Assembly: GCF_036670015.1 (NCBI RefSeq)
Contig: NZ_CP137636.1
Coordinates: forward strand, 2,768,501 to 2,832,500
Source of the DNA: Niallia sp. XMNu-256
GTDB lineage: Bacteria > Bacillota > Bacilli > Bacillales > Cytobacillaceae
Direction: 5' to 3'
Length of the DNA stretch: 64,000 nt
Positions within the stretch are counted from its first letter, which is position 1; the number at the start of each line of letters is the position of its first letter. The position numbers were made by a program, and so were the translations under genes. Below, piece after piece: positions 47,099 through 58,814 of the stretch. The notes beneath the pieces were generated by a model, which did not search any database, was not told the DNA's origin, and saw only the letters and a program-made list of their open reading frames with translations.

Positions 47099-47150
47099 GC
47101 AAAAAGTATAACACATTTGGTTAAATGTGTTGGACTAATTATATCCTACC

Positions 47151-47244
47151 GGTACATTTTTTGTCCCGCAAAAAACTACAACAAATCAAGACTTTTAGAT
47201 ACAAATAAAAAAAAGCGTAATCCATTAGGAACATTTTCTGTCCC
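47151..47244. repeat. Pair of direct repeats GGWACATTTTYTGTCCC
   Basis: GGTACATTTTTTGTCCC at 47151-47167 and GGAACATTTTCTGTCCC at 47228-47244, 77 bases apart, upstream of SR1. The second lies in the loop of the DUF3055 gene terminator. Role unknown. Confidence 0.5.
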
Positions 47245-47261
47245 ACTATAGATTTCGCTTT
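47212..47261 (-). terminator. Terminator of the DUF3055 gene
   Basis: Stem AAAGCGAAATC/GATTACGCTTT with one mismatch and a long loop, followed on the minus strand by TTTTTTATTTG. Confidence 0.7.
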
Positions 47262-47279
47262 CTTTCTATAATATATCGA

Positions 47280-47579
47280 TTAACTATACTGCGCTTGGAG
47301 TGACGCACTTGGTAAAGTCTCCGTAAAAAACTCGGCTAATTCAACGGCTTGTTGATAGTCACTCATTTTAAATACCGACATCAAATAATCTATATCATGA
47401 AGGTCTTCTGGATCAAGAATTGTTGAACGGCCTGTTTGCATACAAACGACGAGAGGTTTTCCAAAGAATTGGTTTGTATATACAATTCCAAAATCATAGC
47501 GTGCTAACTCAGTTGTAAAACCAATAAACCGAACCTTAACATTTTCATCTTCTTCATATAATTTCTCAAACTGTTCCAT
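47280..47579 (-). CDS. DUF3055 family protein
   Basis: 99-residue cytoplasmic protein resembling DUF3055: VRFIGFTTELARYDFGIVYT (about 15-35), FGKPLVVCMQTGRSTILDPED (about 39-59) and a helical C terminus (LAEFFTETL). Function unknown. It lies between SR1 and pdhD. The family label comes from memory of sequence pattern and is moderately sure. Confidence 0.7.
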   Translation of the reverse strand: MEQFEKLYEEDENVKVRFIGFTTELARYDFGIVYTNQFFGKPLVVCMQTGRSTILDPEDLHDIDYLMSVFKMSDYQQAVELAEFFTETLPSASLQAQYS

Positions 47580-47685
47580 ATTTATTTCCCCCTCCCCTTA
47601 TGGAGTTACTATCTCTAATTATATTTTAGAAAATACACTTTGAATATTATCTTTTTCAAATGTTCTAAAATTTGTCAATAAATTA

Positions 47686-47946
47686 TTACAAAATTGGTAA
47701 CTTGTTTAAAAGTTCATTAAATAAAGAAATGTGAAATATTTCGTACAAACCTAAACTGATCAACGTCGTATATAATGTTCTTCTAGTACTATGAATAAAG
47801 AGGTTCCCGATTTTGACAGCAAGATAAAAAAAGACCATAAACATGATTATCTCATAAACATACCAATCTTTTTCAGATAACCATTGGGCTAAAGTAAAGC
47901 CACTCCATATCATGAACTGAATAACAATAACGGTATAAATCCTCAT
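47686..47946 (-). CDS. Small membrane protein of unknown function
   Basis: 86-residue protein with two helices (about 2-20 and 27-47), then a basic stretch (HSTRRTLYT) and an amphipathic C terminus. ATG 47946 follows GGTG. No family recognised. Confidence 0.65.
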   Translation of the reverse strand: MRIYTVIVIQFMIWSGFTLAQWLSEKDWYVYEIIMFMVFFYLAVKIGNLFIHSTRRTLYTTLISLGLYEIFHISLFNELLNKLPIL

Positions 47947-48128
47947 AAGCAATCACCACAAATTATAAGAGTCATATGCTTTACTATATGTACAAGTCAT
48001 CAAGCATATTTTTCATTTCTGTAACATTTACTAAAAAAGCGGTTTGATTCCCCTATTATGTGCTATGATGACTTTAATTCATTTGGTAATTGTTATAATT
48101 TGGAATATAAATAAAGTGAGGCATAGGT

Positions 48129-48509
48129 ATGATGAAAGGGAAAGCTACGTTCATAATGATTTCTATACTCATCATTTGTATTGCTTGTACAAAAAAAGAG
48201 CCTGCACCGATTTGGCAGAGCGAGGAAAATAAAATACAAGTTTTCTTTTTCTCAGATAAAGAAGAATATGAGAATGAAGTCCCTTATTATAATGCAATCA
48301 TTGTCTTAAAAAAGGATTTTCCAGAAGAAATAAACAACATGAAAACTCTCTCAAATATAGATTTAAAAAATTATGAACAAACCTTTCCCATCAATCATTG
48401 TCCTGCTATCGTCGTCTATGATCAAGAACAAGTAATTTATGTTGTAGAAGGCATCAAAACAACGGAAGATATTATTACTTCACTATCTAAAGTACTGTCT
48501 GAAACGTAA
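48129..48509 (+). CDS. Small lipoprotein with thioredoxin-like C-terminal half
   Basis: 126-residue exported protein: signal ending IACT-type lipobox (Cys about 20) followed by KKEPAPIWQSEEN. The last 60 residues (NHCPAIVVYDQEQVIYVVEG then a terminal helix) look like the second half of a thioredoxin fold, with a single cysteine and the cis-Pro position CPAIVV, but no CxxC is present, so redox chemistry is doubtful. Role unknown. Confidence 0.72.
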   Translation: MMKGKATFIMISILIICIACTKKEPAPIWQSEENKIQVFFFSDKEEYENEVPYYNAIIVLKKDFPEEINNMKTLSNIDLKNYEQTFPINHCPAIVVYDQEQVIYVVEGIKTTEDIITSLSKVLSET

Positions 48510-48548
48510 GAAAACTGCCTAATGAAAATCATCATTGGCAGTTTTCTT
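48508..48548. terminator. Bidirectional terminator before pdhD end
   Basis: Stem AAGAAAACTGCC.AATGA/TCATT.GGCAGTTTTCTT with T-runs; serves the lipoprotein gene and the pdh operon. Confidence 0.9.
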
Positions 48549-48554
48549 TTTTAA

Positions 48555-49970
48555 TTACATTTTTAGAATGTGAATAGGTGCTCCTATTGCTACTTTAGCA
48601 GCTTCCATTGTCATTTCTCCAAGGGTTGGATGAGCATGAATCGTTAATGCAATATCCTCTGCAGTCATCCCTGCTTCAACCGCTAGTCCGATCTCTGAAA
48701 TAATATCAGAAGCATTTGCACCAGCTACTTGTCCACCAATGAGAACACCGTCTTCTTTACGAGTTACTAATTTTACATATCCATCTGCACTATCAAGTGA
48801 TAACGCACGTCCATTCCCACCGTACGGGAACTTTGCAGCTACTACTTCAATTCCTTCATTTTTAGCATCGGCTTCTGTATAACCAACAGATGCTAATTCT
48901 GGATCAGAGAAAACAACTGCAGGTATTCCAACATAATCAATTTCAGATGAGTGACCAGCAATTGCTTCTGCAGCAATTTCTCCTTCATAAGAAGCTTTAT
49001 GGGCTAATTGAGGACCAGGCACGACATCACCAATTGCATAAATGTTGCTGACACTTGTGCGACATTGCTTATCAATTTCGATAATGCCTCGCTCATTCAT
49101 TTTAACACCAGCTTGTTCTAAGCCCATTTCATCTGTGTTTGGACGACGACCAACCATGACAAATACGTAATCCGCTTCAAATTTCTTTTCTTCACCTTTA
49201 ATTTCAGCTGTAACTACAACACCATTTTCTGTTTCTTCTACACCTTTAGCTAAGGCTTTTGTATAAATTTCTGCACCCTTTTTCTTCAAGGAACGCTTTA
49301 CAAGTGCTGCCATTTGTTTTTCGAAACCAACACTTAAAATGTCATTAGCACCTTCTAAAATGGTAACTTGAGAACCAAAGTTCGCATATGCAGTTCCAAG
49401 CTCAACACCGATCACACCGCCGCCAATAATAACAATTTTATTCGGTACTTCTTGTAAATTAAGAGCACCTGTTGAATTGAGCACGCGTTTTGAATACTTA
49501 AATGTAGGTAACTCTATTGGGCGAGACCCTGTTGCGATAATAGCATTTTTAAAATTGTAAGTTTGAGAAGAAGATTCAGTCATTACTTTTAAAGAGTTGC
49601 TGTCAACAAAAAACGCTTCTCCACGAGCAATTTCAACTTTATTCCCTTTTAATAACCCTTCTACCCCGCCAACTAGTTTATTCACTACACTAGATTTGAA
49701 CTCTTGTACCTTTGAAAAATCTAGTGTTACATTGTCAGCTTTTATACCAAATTTTTCAGAATCCTTGGCAGTTTCATATCGATGACCAGTAGAGATCAGT
49801 GCTTTTGATGGAATACACCCAACATTTAAGCAAACTCCGCCAACATATTCTTTTTCAACTATTGTTACCTTTTGACCTAACTGAGCCGCACGAATTGCTG
49901 CTACATAACCGCCAGGGCCTGCACCAATGACGATTGTATCTGTTTCAATTGGGAAATCTCCTACAACCAT
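48555..49970 (-). CDS. pdhD: Dihydrolipoyl dehydrogenase (E3 of pyruvate dehydrogenase)
   Basis: FAD flavoprotein of 471 residues that reoxidises dihydrolipoyl groups with NAD. FAD motif [10 protein letters not shown] (about 17-26), redox disulphide [13 protein letters not shown] (about 45-57), NAD motif [10 protein letters not shown] (about 185-194), and active-site HAHPTLGE near the C terminus. Four bases after pdhC; last gene of pdhABCD. Confidence 0.98.
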   Translation of the reverse strand: MVVGDFPIETDTIVIGAGPGGYVAAIRAAQLGQKVTIVEKEYVGGVCLNVGCIPSKALISTGHRYETAKDSEKFGIKADNVTLDFSKVQEFKSSVVNKLVGGVEGLLKGNKVEIARGEAFFVDSNSLKVMTESSSQTYNFKNAIIATGSRPIELPTFKYSKRVLNSTGALNLQEVPNKIVIIGGGVIGVELGTAYANFGSQVTILEGANDILSVGFEKQMAALVKRSLKKKGAEIYTKALAKGVEETENGVVVTAEIKGEEKKFEADYVFVMVGRRPNTDEMGLEQAGVKMNERGIIEIDKQCRTSVSNIYAIGDVVPGPQLAHKASYEGEIAAEAIAGHSSEIDYVGIPAVVFSDPELASVGYTEADAKNEGIEVVAAKFPYGGNGRALSLDSADGYVKLVTRKEDGVLIGGQVAGANASDIISEIGLAVEAGMTAEDIALTIHAHPTLGEMTMEAAKVAIGAPIHILKM

Positions 49971-49973
49971 GTT

Positions 49974-51260
49974 TTACGCCTCCATTAATAAAAGTTCAGG
50001 ATCATTTAATAAACGTTTAATGTGATTTAATGCATTCTGTCCTGTTGCTCCGTCTATCATACGATGATCGAAACTTAATGATAACGCTAAAACAGGAGCC
50101 GCAACAATCTCACCATCTTTAACAATCGGCTTTTCTGCGATACGTCCAATTCCAAGAATTGCTACCTCCGGATGATTGATTACCGGTGTAAACCATTGCC
50201 CGCCAGCAGATCCGATATTTGAAATTGTACATGAAGCACCTTTCATTTCATCTGGAGCAAGCTTTCCGTCACGAGCCTTAGATGCTAGTTCGTTAATTTC
50301 ATTCGAAATGTTAAAAATTGATTTACGATCTGCATCTTTAACAACAGGTACCAATAATCCTTTGTCAGTATCTGCAGCAATTCCAATATTATAATAGTGC
50401 TTATGAACAATTTCTTGTGTCGCATCATCAAGTGAAGTATTCAACGCTGGGAATTCACGCAATGCACTTGTTAAAGCTTTAACTACATATGGAAGGAATG
50501 TTAATTTAATTCCTTTATTTGCAGCTACTTCTTTAAACTTTTTACGATGTGCAACAAGTTTTGTAACATCAACTTCGTCCATTAATGTTACATGTGGAGC
50601 CGTATGTTTCGAATTAACCATTGCCTTTGCAATTGCTTTACGGATACCACTTAATTTCTCCCGAGTTTCTGGGTACTGACCTTCAGGAATTGGTGTTGGA
50701 GCGGCAGCAGTTTCTTCGATCCCAGCAGTTTCTGTTACTGTCTCAGCGGCTGCTGTAGAGACTCCACCATTTAGGTGAGCATCAATATCACTTTTTAATA
50801 CACGGCCATTATCTCCAGATCCAGCCACTTGACGAATGTCGACACCCTTTTCACGCGCGTATTTACGAACAGAAGGCATAGCAATAACACGACGATTTGG
50901 ATCCACTTCAGCTTGTGCTGCTGGAGCATTCGTAGATTCTGACTGAGCTGCTTCAGGTTTAACCTCTTCTTTAGGTGCTTCTTCTTCCCCTTCATCACCT
51001 TTGAATACTAAATCTTCATATCCAGGTGCATCAAATGTAATTAGTGTTTGTCCAACTGTTGCTACTGTACCTTCTCCAACTAATACTTCTTCTACCGTTC
51101 CTTCAACTGGAGATGGAATTTCAACTACTGCTTTATCATTCTGAACTTCACATAGAACGTCATCTTCTTGAACCTTATCCCCTGGTTTTACAAACCATTT
51201 AACAATTTCGCCCTCATGAATCCCTTCACCAATGTCTGGCATTTTAAATTGAAATGACAT
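49974..51260 (-). CDS. pdhC: Dihydrolipoyl acetyltransferase (E2 of pyruvate dehydrogenase)
   Basis: Core enzyme of 428 residues. One lipoyl domain (residues 1-78) with [13 protein letters not shown] holding the lipoylated Lys at about 43; an acidic/Ala-rich linker; the peripheral subunit-binding domain (about 128-165, [21 protein letters not shown]); and the catalytic domain ending in [17 protein letters not shown], with the active His. One lipoyl domain is usual for Bacillus. Confidence 0.98.
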   Translation of the reverse strand: MSFQFKMPDIGEGIHEGEIVKWFVKPGDKVQEDDVLCEVQNDKAVVEIPSPVEGTVEEVLVGEGTVATVGQTLITFDAPGYEDLVFKGDEGEEEAPKEEVKPEAAQSESTNAPAAQAEVDPNRRVIAMPSVRKYAREKGVDIRQVAGSGDNGRVLKSDIDAHLNGGVSTAAAETVTETAGIEETAAAPTPIPEGQYPETREKLSGIRKAIAKAMVNSKHTAPHVTLMDEVDVTKLVAHRKKFKEVAANKGIKLTFLPYVVKALTSALREFPALNTSLDDATQEIVHKHYYNIGIAADTDKGLLVPVVKDADRKSIFNISNEINELASKARDGKLAPDEMKGASCTISNIGSAGGQWFTPVINHPEVAILGIGRIAEKPIVKDGEIVAAPVLALSLSFDHRMIDGATGQNALNHIKRLLNDPELLLMEA

Positions 51261-51355
51261 TAAATTTCCCTCCTACATTCGTCTGTTCCTATGTATTCAT
51301 AAAAATACACTGAAAAAACTTAACTTATTTTCTCTTTTCATTATTCTTTATTCAA

Positions 51356-51414
51356 GCCCTGCAAATCGACTAACCTTCTTATTTTGTAATAAAGGAATCA
51401 ACTATATGCAGGGC
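51356..51414 (-). other. Structured element between pdhB and pdhC
   Basis: Outer stem GCCCTGCA/TGCAGGGC (51414-51407 with 51363-51356) encloses an inner imperfect hairpin (CCTT/AAGG with AT pairs above it). No T-run follows, so it is not a normal terminator. A 170-base gap here is unusual inside pdhABCD and the structure could mark RNA processing or uneven expression of E1 and E2/E3. Confidence 0.55.
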
Positions 51415-51430
51415 ATATCTTTTCAATGAA

Positions 51431-52408
51431 TTAGAAAGTTAAGACTTTCTTTGCTGTTTCAATAATGTCTTTGTGGTTTGGTAACCAGACAGATTCAGCT
51501 TGTGGGAATGCAAATACCGTGTCTGGAGCAGTCACACGTAATACCGGTGCTTCAAGACTTAGAATTGATCGATCGTTAATCTCAGCAACAACGTTAGCCG
51601 CTACGCCTGCTTGTTTCTGTGCCTCTTGAACAACAATGGCACGACCAGTTTTTTCAACAGATGCGATGATTGTCTCAATGTCAAGCGGACTTACTGTACG
51701 TAAATCAATAACTTCAGCAGAGTAACCTTCTTTTTCAAGTTCTTCAGCAGCTTTTAGTGAATCATGAACCATTGCTCCATAAGTAATAATTGTTAGGTCA
51801 CTGCCTTCGCGCTTTACTTCAGCTTTGCCTAACGGGATCGTGTATTCACCTTCTGGAACCTCTTGACGGAATGAACGATATAATTTCATATGCTCAAGGA
51901 ATATAACCGGGTCATTGTCACGAATCGCAGAAATTAATAAACCTTTTGCATCATATGGTGTTGAAGGAATTACAACTTTAACACCCGGTGTTTGAGCCAT
52001 TAATCCTTCTAAACTATCAGCGTGCATATCTGGTGTGTGTACACCGCCACCAAAAGGAGAACGAATCGTTACTGGTGCATTAAACTTGCCGCCAGTACGA
52101 TAGCGCAAACGTGCCATTTGTCCAGCAATTTGATCAAACACCTCAAATACAAACCCAAAGAATTGGATCTCTGGAACTGGGCGGTATCCTTGTAAACTTA
52201 AACCAAATGCTAAGCCACCAATACCTGATTCTGCAAGTGGTGTATCAAAGACACGGTCTTCCCCAAATTCTTTTTGTAAACCTTCAGTTGCTCGGAATAC
52301 GCCACCGTTAACGCCTACGTCCTCACCAAATATTAATACATTTGGATCATTTTTAAGTTCTACGCGTAACGCATCAGTGATTGCCTGAATCATTGTCATT
52401 TGCGCCAT
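51431..52408 (-). CDS. pdhB: Pyruvate dehydrogenase E1 component, beta subunit
   Basis: 325-residue transketolase-like subunit, forms the alpha2beta2 E1 with PdhA. The TPP-site region [21 protein letters not shown] (about 24-44) and [17 protein letters not shown] (about 128-145) are typical, as is the C-terminal [14 protein letters not shown]. It begins three bases after pdhA. Confidence 0.98.
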   Translation of the reverse strand: MAQMTMIQAITDALRVELKNDPNVLIFGEDVGVNGGVFRATEGLQKEFGEDRVFDTPLAESGIGGLAFGLSLQGYRPVPEIQFFGFVFEVFDQIAGQMARLRYRTGGKFNAPVTIRSPFGGGVHTPDMHADSLEGLMAQTPGVKVVIPSTPYDAKGLLISAIRDNDPVIFLEHMKLYRSFRQEVPEGEYTIPLGKAEVKREGSDLTIITYGAMVHDSLKAAEELEKEGYSAEVIDLRTVSPLDIETIIASVEKTGRAIVVQEAQKQAGVAANVVAEINDRSILSLEAPVLRVTAPDTVFAFPQAESVWLPNHKDIIETAKKVLTF

Positions 52409-52411
52409 GGC

Positions 52412-54034
<1,623 letters not shown>

Positions 54035-54583
54035 ATGTTAACAATGGATGATATTGTTCGTGACGGCCATCCTGTATTAAGAAAGGTTGCTTCAGAAGTA
54101 GCTTTGCCAGCTTCTGAAGAAGATAAGAAGATTCTTCATCAATTAATGGAATTTGTGCAAAACAGTCAGAACCCTGAAGTTGCATCAAAGCATGGACTAC
54201 GTCCTGGAATTGGTTTAGCTGCTCCGCAAATTAATGTTCCTAAACGAATGATTGCTGTTCATGTAAACGATGAGAATGGGAAGTTACATAGTTATGCCCT
54301 AATTAATCCAAAAATTATTAGTCATTCGGTTGAAAAATCTTATTTAGTATCAGGAGAAGGGTGTTTATCCGTCGATGAACCACATCCTGGCTATGTACCA
54401 AGGTTTGCAAGAATAACCGTGAAAGGCTTTGATTCAGAGGGAAACGAAGTAAAGGTTCGATTGAAAGGACTTCCTGCGATTTGTTTTCAACATGAAATCG
54501 ATCATTTAAATGGAATTATGTTTTACGATCATATTAATCAGGAAAACCCAATGCAGAAGCCTGAAAATGCGATTGGCATCTAA
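54035..54583 (+). CDS. def: Peptide deformylase
   Basis: Metalloenzyme of 182 residues (type 2, Gram-positive) that removes the N-formyl group from nascent proteins. The three motifs are intact: GIGLAAPQI (about 59-67), EGCLSV (about 109-114) and QHEIDHLNG (about 152-160) with the metal Cys and His residues. Matches B. subtilis ykrB (defB), which neighbours pdhA. Confidence 0.97.
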   Translation: MLTMDDIVRDGHPVLRKVASEVALPASEEDKKILHQLMEFVQNSQNPEVASKHGLRPGIGLAAPQINVPKRMIAVHVNDENGKLHSYALINPKIISHSVEKSYLVSGEGCLSVDEPHPGYVPRFARITVKGFDSEGNEVKVRLKGLPAICFQHEIDHLNGIMFYDHINQENPMQKPENAIGI

Positions 54584-54668
54584 TTCAATACATAGACGTT
54601 TGTTCTAACAAACCTTACTTCATATGGTCTCTCCTTATTTTCTAGTTTCCTTGGAGAACAGGATTTTC

Positions 54669-54691
54669 GAAGCCGTTTATATTTTGGCTTC
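54669..54691 (+). terminator. Terminator of def
   Basis: Six-base stem GAAGCC/GGCTTC with an eleven-base loop, followed by TTTTAGTTTTT. Confidence 0.75.
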
Positions 54692-54836
54692 TTTTAGTTT
54701 TTATGAACAAGATAAATAATTGTCTTAAAAGTAACAAATAATAAAAGCAAAAAGATGAATAAATGAAGAGAAAATCCTGATTTCACTTTACTTTGACCAA
54801 GGAATGTTTAAAATAGAAAATAAGGAGATGACCACG

Positions 54837-54908
54837 ATGTTAAAGAAGCTAAAAAAGAAGCTTTTAAGACAGTGGAACGACATGTTGCGAAAAAAATCAA
54901 TTGCCTGA
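54837..54908 (+). CDS. Tiny basic peptide (23 residues), function unknown
   Basis: Reads MLKKLKKKLLRQWNDMLRKK and three more residues: nine Lys/Arg with regularly spaced Leu/Trp, an amphipathic helix. It has an excellent ribosome site (AAGGAGATG at eight bases) and its own terminator at 54919-54944, so it is likely translated. It sits between def and rpoY. No homologue known to me; membrane-active or nucleic-acid-binding roles are only guesses. Confidence 0.6.
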   Translation: MLKKLKKKLLRQWNDMLRKKSIA

Positions 54909-54918
54909 TTATTTTTTG

Positions 54919-54944
54919 AGCCCTTCACTCTTTTAGAAGGGCTC
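54919..54944 (+). terminator. Terminator after the 23-residue peptide
   Basis: Nine-base stem GAGCCCTTC/GAAGGGCTC with an eight-base loop, followed by CTTCCTT. Confidence 0.8.
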
Positions 54945-54995
54945 CTTCCTTATAATAAACTTCTTTTCAAAAAAACAAATGAGGAGCGATCAAAA

Positions 54996-55205
54996 ATGAT
55001 TTTTAAAGTTTTTTATCAAGAATCAAAAATGCAAGTACCTGTCCGTGAAAACACCAAATCATTATACATTGAGGGAGAATCCATTCAAGAAATTCGTATA
55101 AAGCTAGCTCAATATCCATACAACATTGAACACATCACACCAATTGAAGACGCTTTTTTGGAATATGAAAAACAAAATGAAGATTTTAATGTATTGGAGA
55201 TATAA
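54996..55205 (+). CDS. rpoY: RNA polymerase epsilon subunit
   Basis: Small 69-residue RNA polymerase subunit of Firmicutes (YkzG), related in fold to phage Gp2. The [20 protein letters not shown] start and [14 protein letters not shown] segment are diagnostic. GAGGAG precedes ATG 54996. It is two bases upstream of rnjA, the standard rpoY-rnjA operon. Confidence 0.96.
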   Translation: MIFKVFYQESKMQVPVRENTKSLYIEGESIQEIRIKLAQYPYNIEHITPIEDAFLEYEKQNEDFNVLEI

Positions 55206-55207
55206 AT

Positions 55208-56875
55208 ATGAAATTTGTAAAAAATGATCAAACTGCCGTTTTTGCCATAGGCGGTCTAGGCGAAATTGGTAAAAACACATATGGAGTTCAATTCCAAGAT
55301 GAGATCATTCTCATTGATGCAGGAATTAAATTCCCAGAAGACGAGTTACTCGGAATTGACTATGTGATTCCGGATTATACTTATTTAGTTAAGAATGAAG
55401 ATAAAATTAAAGGGCTCTTCATTACTCATGGACATGAAGACCATATCGGAGGCATCCCTTATCTTTTACGACAAATCAATGTTCCGATTTACGGTGGAAA
55501 GCTTGCGCTTGGGTTGATTCGTAATAAATTAGAAGAACATGGCCTACTGAGACAGACGACATTCATTGAAATAAAAGAAGACGACATCATTAAATTTAGA
55601 AAAACATCTGTATCCTTCTTTAGAACAACACATAGTATTCCTGATTCTTATGGAATTGTTGTTAAAACTCCTCCGGGCCAAATCGTTCATACTGGTGATT
55701 TTAAATTTGACTTTACTCCTGTTGGTGAACCAGCTAATTTAACAAAAATGGCTGAAATTGGTAAAGAAGGTGTTCTTTGTTTACTGTCAGATAGTACAAA
55801 CAGTGAAATTCCAGACTTTACTATGTCAGAAAGACGTGTAGGGGATACTATCCATGATATATTTAGAAAAGTGGATGGGAGGATTATTTTTGCTACATTC
55901 GCATCAAATATCCATCGTCTTCAACAAGTGACAGAAGCAGCGGTTGCAAATGACCGCAAAATAGCTGTCTTTGGTCGCAGTATGGAGGCAGCCATTCAAA
56001 TTGGACAAGATTTGGGTTACATTCGAGCACCTAAGGATACTTTTATTGATGCAGGACAAGTCAATCGACTCCCAGCAAATAAAGTAACGATCCTTTGTAC
56101 AGGAAGCCAAGGAGAACCAATGGCAGCACTTTCTCGGATTGCCAATGGAACGCACAGACAAATTCAAATTATTCCGGGAGATACCGTAGTATTCTCATCA
56201 TCCCCTATCCCTGGGAATACGACAAGTGTGAATCGGACAATTAATATGCTTTACCGAGCGGGTGCAGATGTCATTCATGGAAAATTAAACGACATTCATA
56301 CCTCGGGTCATGGCGGACAAGAGGAACAAAAGCTAATGTTACGGTTGATAAAACCTAAGTTCTTTATGCCAATCCATGGTGAATATCGCATGCTAGTCAC
56401 ACATTCTAAGCTTGCGGTTGACTGTGGAGTAAAGGAAGATAACTGTTTTATTATGGACAATGGCGAGGTTTTGGCACTTAGTTCAGATGAAGCTAGAGTA
56501 GCGGGTAAAATTCCATCTGGGAATGTTTATATTGATGGCAGCGGAATAGGTGATATCGGAAATATTGTATTACGGGATCGAAGAATTCTATCTGAAGAAG
56601 GTTTAGTTGTAGTGGTTGTCAGCATTAATATGAAAGAATTCAAAATTGCAGCTGGTCCAGATATTATTTCCCGGGGTTTTGTGTATATGAGAGAGTCTAG
56701 CGACTTAATAAATGATGCCCAAAACTTAATCGCAAAACACCTAGATAAAGTGATGGAACGGAAAACCACTCAGTGGTCGGAAATAAAAAATGAAATTACC
56801 GATACCCTTTCACCTTACCTTTATGAAAAAACAAAACGTCGTCCAATGATCTTGCCAATTATTATGGAAGTATAA
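55208..56875 (+). CDS. rnjA: Ribonuclease J1
   Basis: Endoribonuclease and 5'-to-3' exoribonuclease of the beta-CASP metallo-lactamase family, 555 residues, central to mRNA decay. Zinc motif [11 protein letters not shown] (about 74-84), GDFKFD (about 164), beta-CASP domain with [12 protein letters not shown], and the late [10 protein letters not shown] (about 365-374) and PIHGEYRM. Translationally coupled to rpoY. SR1P, encoded in this window, is reported to promote the GapA-RNase J1 interaction in B. subtilis. Confidence 0.97.
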   Translation: MKFVKNDQTAVFAIGGLGEIGKNTYGVQFQDEIILIDAGIKFPEDELLGIDYVIPDYTYLVKNEDKIKGLFITHGHEDHIGGIPYLLRQINVPIYGGKLALGLIRNKLEEHGLLRQTTFIEIKEDDIIKFRKTSVSFFRTTHSIPDSYGIVVKTPPGQIVHTGDFKFDFTPVGEPANLTKMAEIGKEGVLCLLSDSTNSEIPDFTMSERRVGDTIHDIFRKVDGRIIFATFASNIHRLQQVTEAAVANDRKIAVFGRSMEAAIQIGQDLGYIRAPKDTFIDAGQVNRLPANKVTILCTGSQGEPMAALSRIANGTHRQIQIIPGDTVVFSSSPIPGNTTSVNRTINMLYRAGADVIHGKLNDIHTSGHGGQEEQKLMLRLIKPKFFMPIHGEYRMLVTHSKLAVDCGVKEDNCFIMDNGEVLALSSDEARVAGKIPSGNVYIDGSGIGDIGNIVLRDRRILSEEGLVVVVVSINMKEFKIAAGPDIISRGFVYMRESSDLINDAQNLIAKHLDKVMERKTTQWSEIKNEITDTLSPYLYEKTKRRPMILPIIMEV

Positions 56876-56895
56876 TGGAAATTTATAGAGTAAAT

Positions 56896-56925
56896 GAAAA
56901 AAGCACCGAACACGGTGCTTTTTTC
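56896..56925 (+). terminator. Terminator of rpoY-rnjA
   Basis: Thirteen-base stem GAAAAAAGCACCG/CGGTGCTTTTTTC with a four-base loop and T-rich tail; also faces the end of ktrC. Confidence 0.92.
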
Positions 56926-56929
56926 ATTT

Positions 56930-56975
56930 TATCAGGCTTAACGGAATGAAAGCCCCCCACTGATGGAGGTTTCAT
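56930..56975. repeat. Short copy of repeat family 2
   Basis: TATCAGGCTTAACGGAA (56930-56946) to GTTTCATCTTAT at about 56967-56978. Both ends match the longer element at 20574-20760; the middle is reduced to a hairpin CCCCCCACTGATGGAGG. It lies immediately after the rnjA terminator and overlaps the end of ktrC. Confidence 0.55.
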
Positions 56976-56976
56976 C

Positions 56977-57636
56977 TTATGATAATACTTTTCTTTCGAA
57001 CCGATTGATATCAGAATCGGCCCCAATTACAATCAAAATATCCTGTTCATAAATGGTTTCATTGGCTTGAGGGGAAACAATAATTTCATCCTGTCTCTTG
57101 ATAGCAACAATATTGATTCCATATTTAGCTCGTACATCTAATTGTAAAATGGAATGACCATGGATCTTTTCGCTCGCAACAATTTCTACGATACTATGTT
57201 CATCAGATAATTCTAAATAATCAAGAACACTGTTAGAAATAATGTTATTTGCAATTCTTTTTCCCATATCACGTTCAGGATGAACGACATGATCAGCCCC
57301 TATTTTAACTAAAACCTTTTCATGATAATCATTTTGCGCTTTTACTGTTACCTTCTTAACACCAAGCTCTTTTAACATGATCGTTGTTAAAATACTTGCT
57401 TGAATATCATCCCCAATGGCAACAATCACATGGTCAAAGTTACGGATACCTAAGCTTTTTAAAGCTTTCTCATCTGTTGTATTAGCAACTACCGCGTGAG
57501 AAGCAATTGTTGAATACTCATCAACACGTTCCTCATCTATATCAATTCCCATTACTTCTACACCTTGTTCAGCTAATGTCCGGCAAATGCTGCCACCAAA
57601 ACGTCCCAAACCAATTACTGCAAATTCTTTTTTCAC
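56977..57636 (-). CDS. ktrC: Potassium uptake regulatory subunit KtrC (RCK)
   Basis: 219-residue cytoplasmic gating subunit of the low-affinity KtrCD K+ channel. RCK_N Rossmann domain with FAVIGLGRFGGSIC (residues 5-18) binds ATP/ADP; RCK_C (about 140-219) is the known c-di-AMP site in KtrA/KtrC proteins. The membrane partner KtrD is not in the window. It follows dapL by 35 bases. Confidence 0.93.
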   Translation of the reverse strand: MKKEFAVIGLGRFGGSICRTLAEQGVEVMGIDIDEERVDEYSTIASHAVVANTTDEKALKSLGIRNFDHVIVAIGDDIQASILTTIMLKELGVKKVTVKAQNDYHEKVLVKIGADHVVHPERDMGKRIANNIISNSVLDYLELSDEHSIVEIVASEKIHGHSILQLDVRAKYGINIVAIKRQDEIIVSPQANETIYEQDILIVIGADSDINRFERKVLS

Positions 57637-57671
57637 TATATTTCCTCCAACCCTTTAGGCGTTGTTAACAG

Positions 57672-58790
57672 TCAGCTTCCTTTATAGGAAATATACTTGG
57701 AAATCATCTTAATCGCAACCCCAATTGCCTCTTCATTCGGCAAAAGTTTTGCATGATGGAGTCCATAGTCTGATTCAACACCAAGCCAAAACATAAACCC
57801 AGGAATTTCTCTTACCATAAAGCCAAAGTCTTCACCTGTCATTGCTTCTTTACAAGCAATCACTTTAACCTCTGTTTCCTGTTCGACAAAGTCGATAAAT
57901 TCCCTTGTTAATATTTCGTGATTGTAAACTTCTATGTACAACGCGCCGAAATCTACGGTTGCTTCACACTGAAACCCCACTTCAATCCCTTTAACCATAT
58001 CTAAAATCCGCCGCTGTAAATGCTGCATTAATTCTACTGAGAATGTTCTAATCGTTCCTTCTAATCTTGCATGTTCGGAAATGATATTCTGTACAGTTCC
58101 ACTCGTAATTTTGCCAACAGTAATTACCGCACTATCAAGGGGATCAACATTTCTCGAAACAATCGATTGTAGCTGAGTAACAAGTGTACAAGCAGCAACG
58201 GTCATATCGTTGGTTAAATGAGGATGTGCAGCATGTCCACCTTTTCCTTTAAAGTCAATAAACAATTCAGAGGTGTTAGCAAATAGAAGTCCTTCCTTCA
58301 GAGCAATCGAGCCTACAGGGTATTCGGGTGCTATATGTAAGGCCATAATCATATCTGGCCACCATTCTTTCATCACATCCGACTTCAACATCGGTTCAGC
58401 TCCACCTGGCGCTTCCTCAGCAGGCTGGAAAATAAACAATAAATCATCCTTAATAGGGTAATGCACAAAATGTGTCAATACACCTAGTGCAATGGACATA
58501 TGAAAATCATGACCACAAGCATGCATATTTGTTTCATGAATCGATTTAAACGGAAGTCTCGTTTCTTCTTTAATAGGTAAGCCATCCATATCAGCCCGGT
58601 AACCAATCATCTTCGTGGGATTCGTACCGTTTACTTTCACAAATAAACCTGTTTCCCATTTTCTAATTTGAATTCTTTCTAAAGGTAACATTTGAAGATA
58701 GTCTAATAAATATGCCTGTGTTTTAAACTCTTTAAAACCTAATTCAGGTATTTGATGAAGATCACGCCGAATTTGAACAAATTGATCCAT
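57672..58790 (-). CDS. dapL: N-acetyl-diaminopimelate deacetylase (M20 family)
   Basis: Metallo-amidohydrolase of 372 residues releasing diaminopimelate precursor in the acetylase lysine pathway (YkuR in B. subtilis). Motifs: [20 protein letters not shown] at the N terminus, [14 protein letters not shown] (about 91-104), [14 protein letters not shown] (about 121-134) with the catalytic Glu, and a late [12 protein letters not shown]. In B. subtilis dapH precedes it; here its place is taken by an exporter. Another M20 specificity (hippurate or amino-acid amidohydrolase) is possible. Confidence 0.82.
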   Translation of the reverse strand: MDQFVQIRRDLHQIPELGFKEFKTQAYLLDYLQMLPLERIQIRKWETGLFVKVNGTNPTKMIGYRADMDGLPIKEETRLPFKSIHETNMHACGHDFHMSIALGVLTHFVHYPIKDDLLFIFQPAEEAPGGAEPMLKSDVMKEWWPDMIMALHIAPEYPVGSIALKEGLLFANTSELFIDFKGKGGHAAHPHLTNDMTVAACTLVTQLQSIVSRNVDPLDSAVITVGKITSGTVQNIISEHARLEGTIRTFSVELMQHLQRRILDMVKGIEVGFQCEATVDFGALYIEVYNHEILTREFIDFVEQETEVKVIACKEAMTGEDFGFMVREIPGFMFWLGVESDYGLHHAKLLPNEEAIGVAIKMISKYISYKGS

Positions 58791-58814
58791 CCACTATCCC
58801 CCACTTTTCAATCT

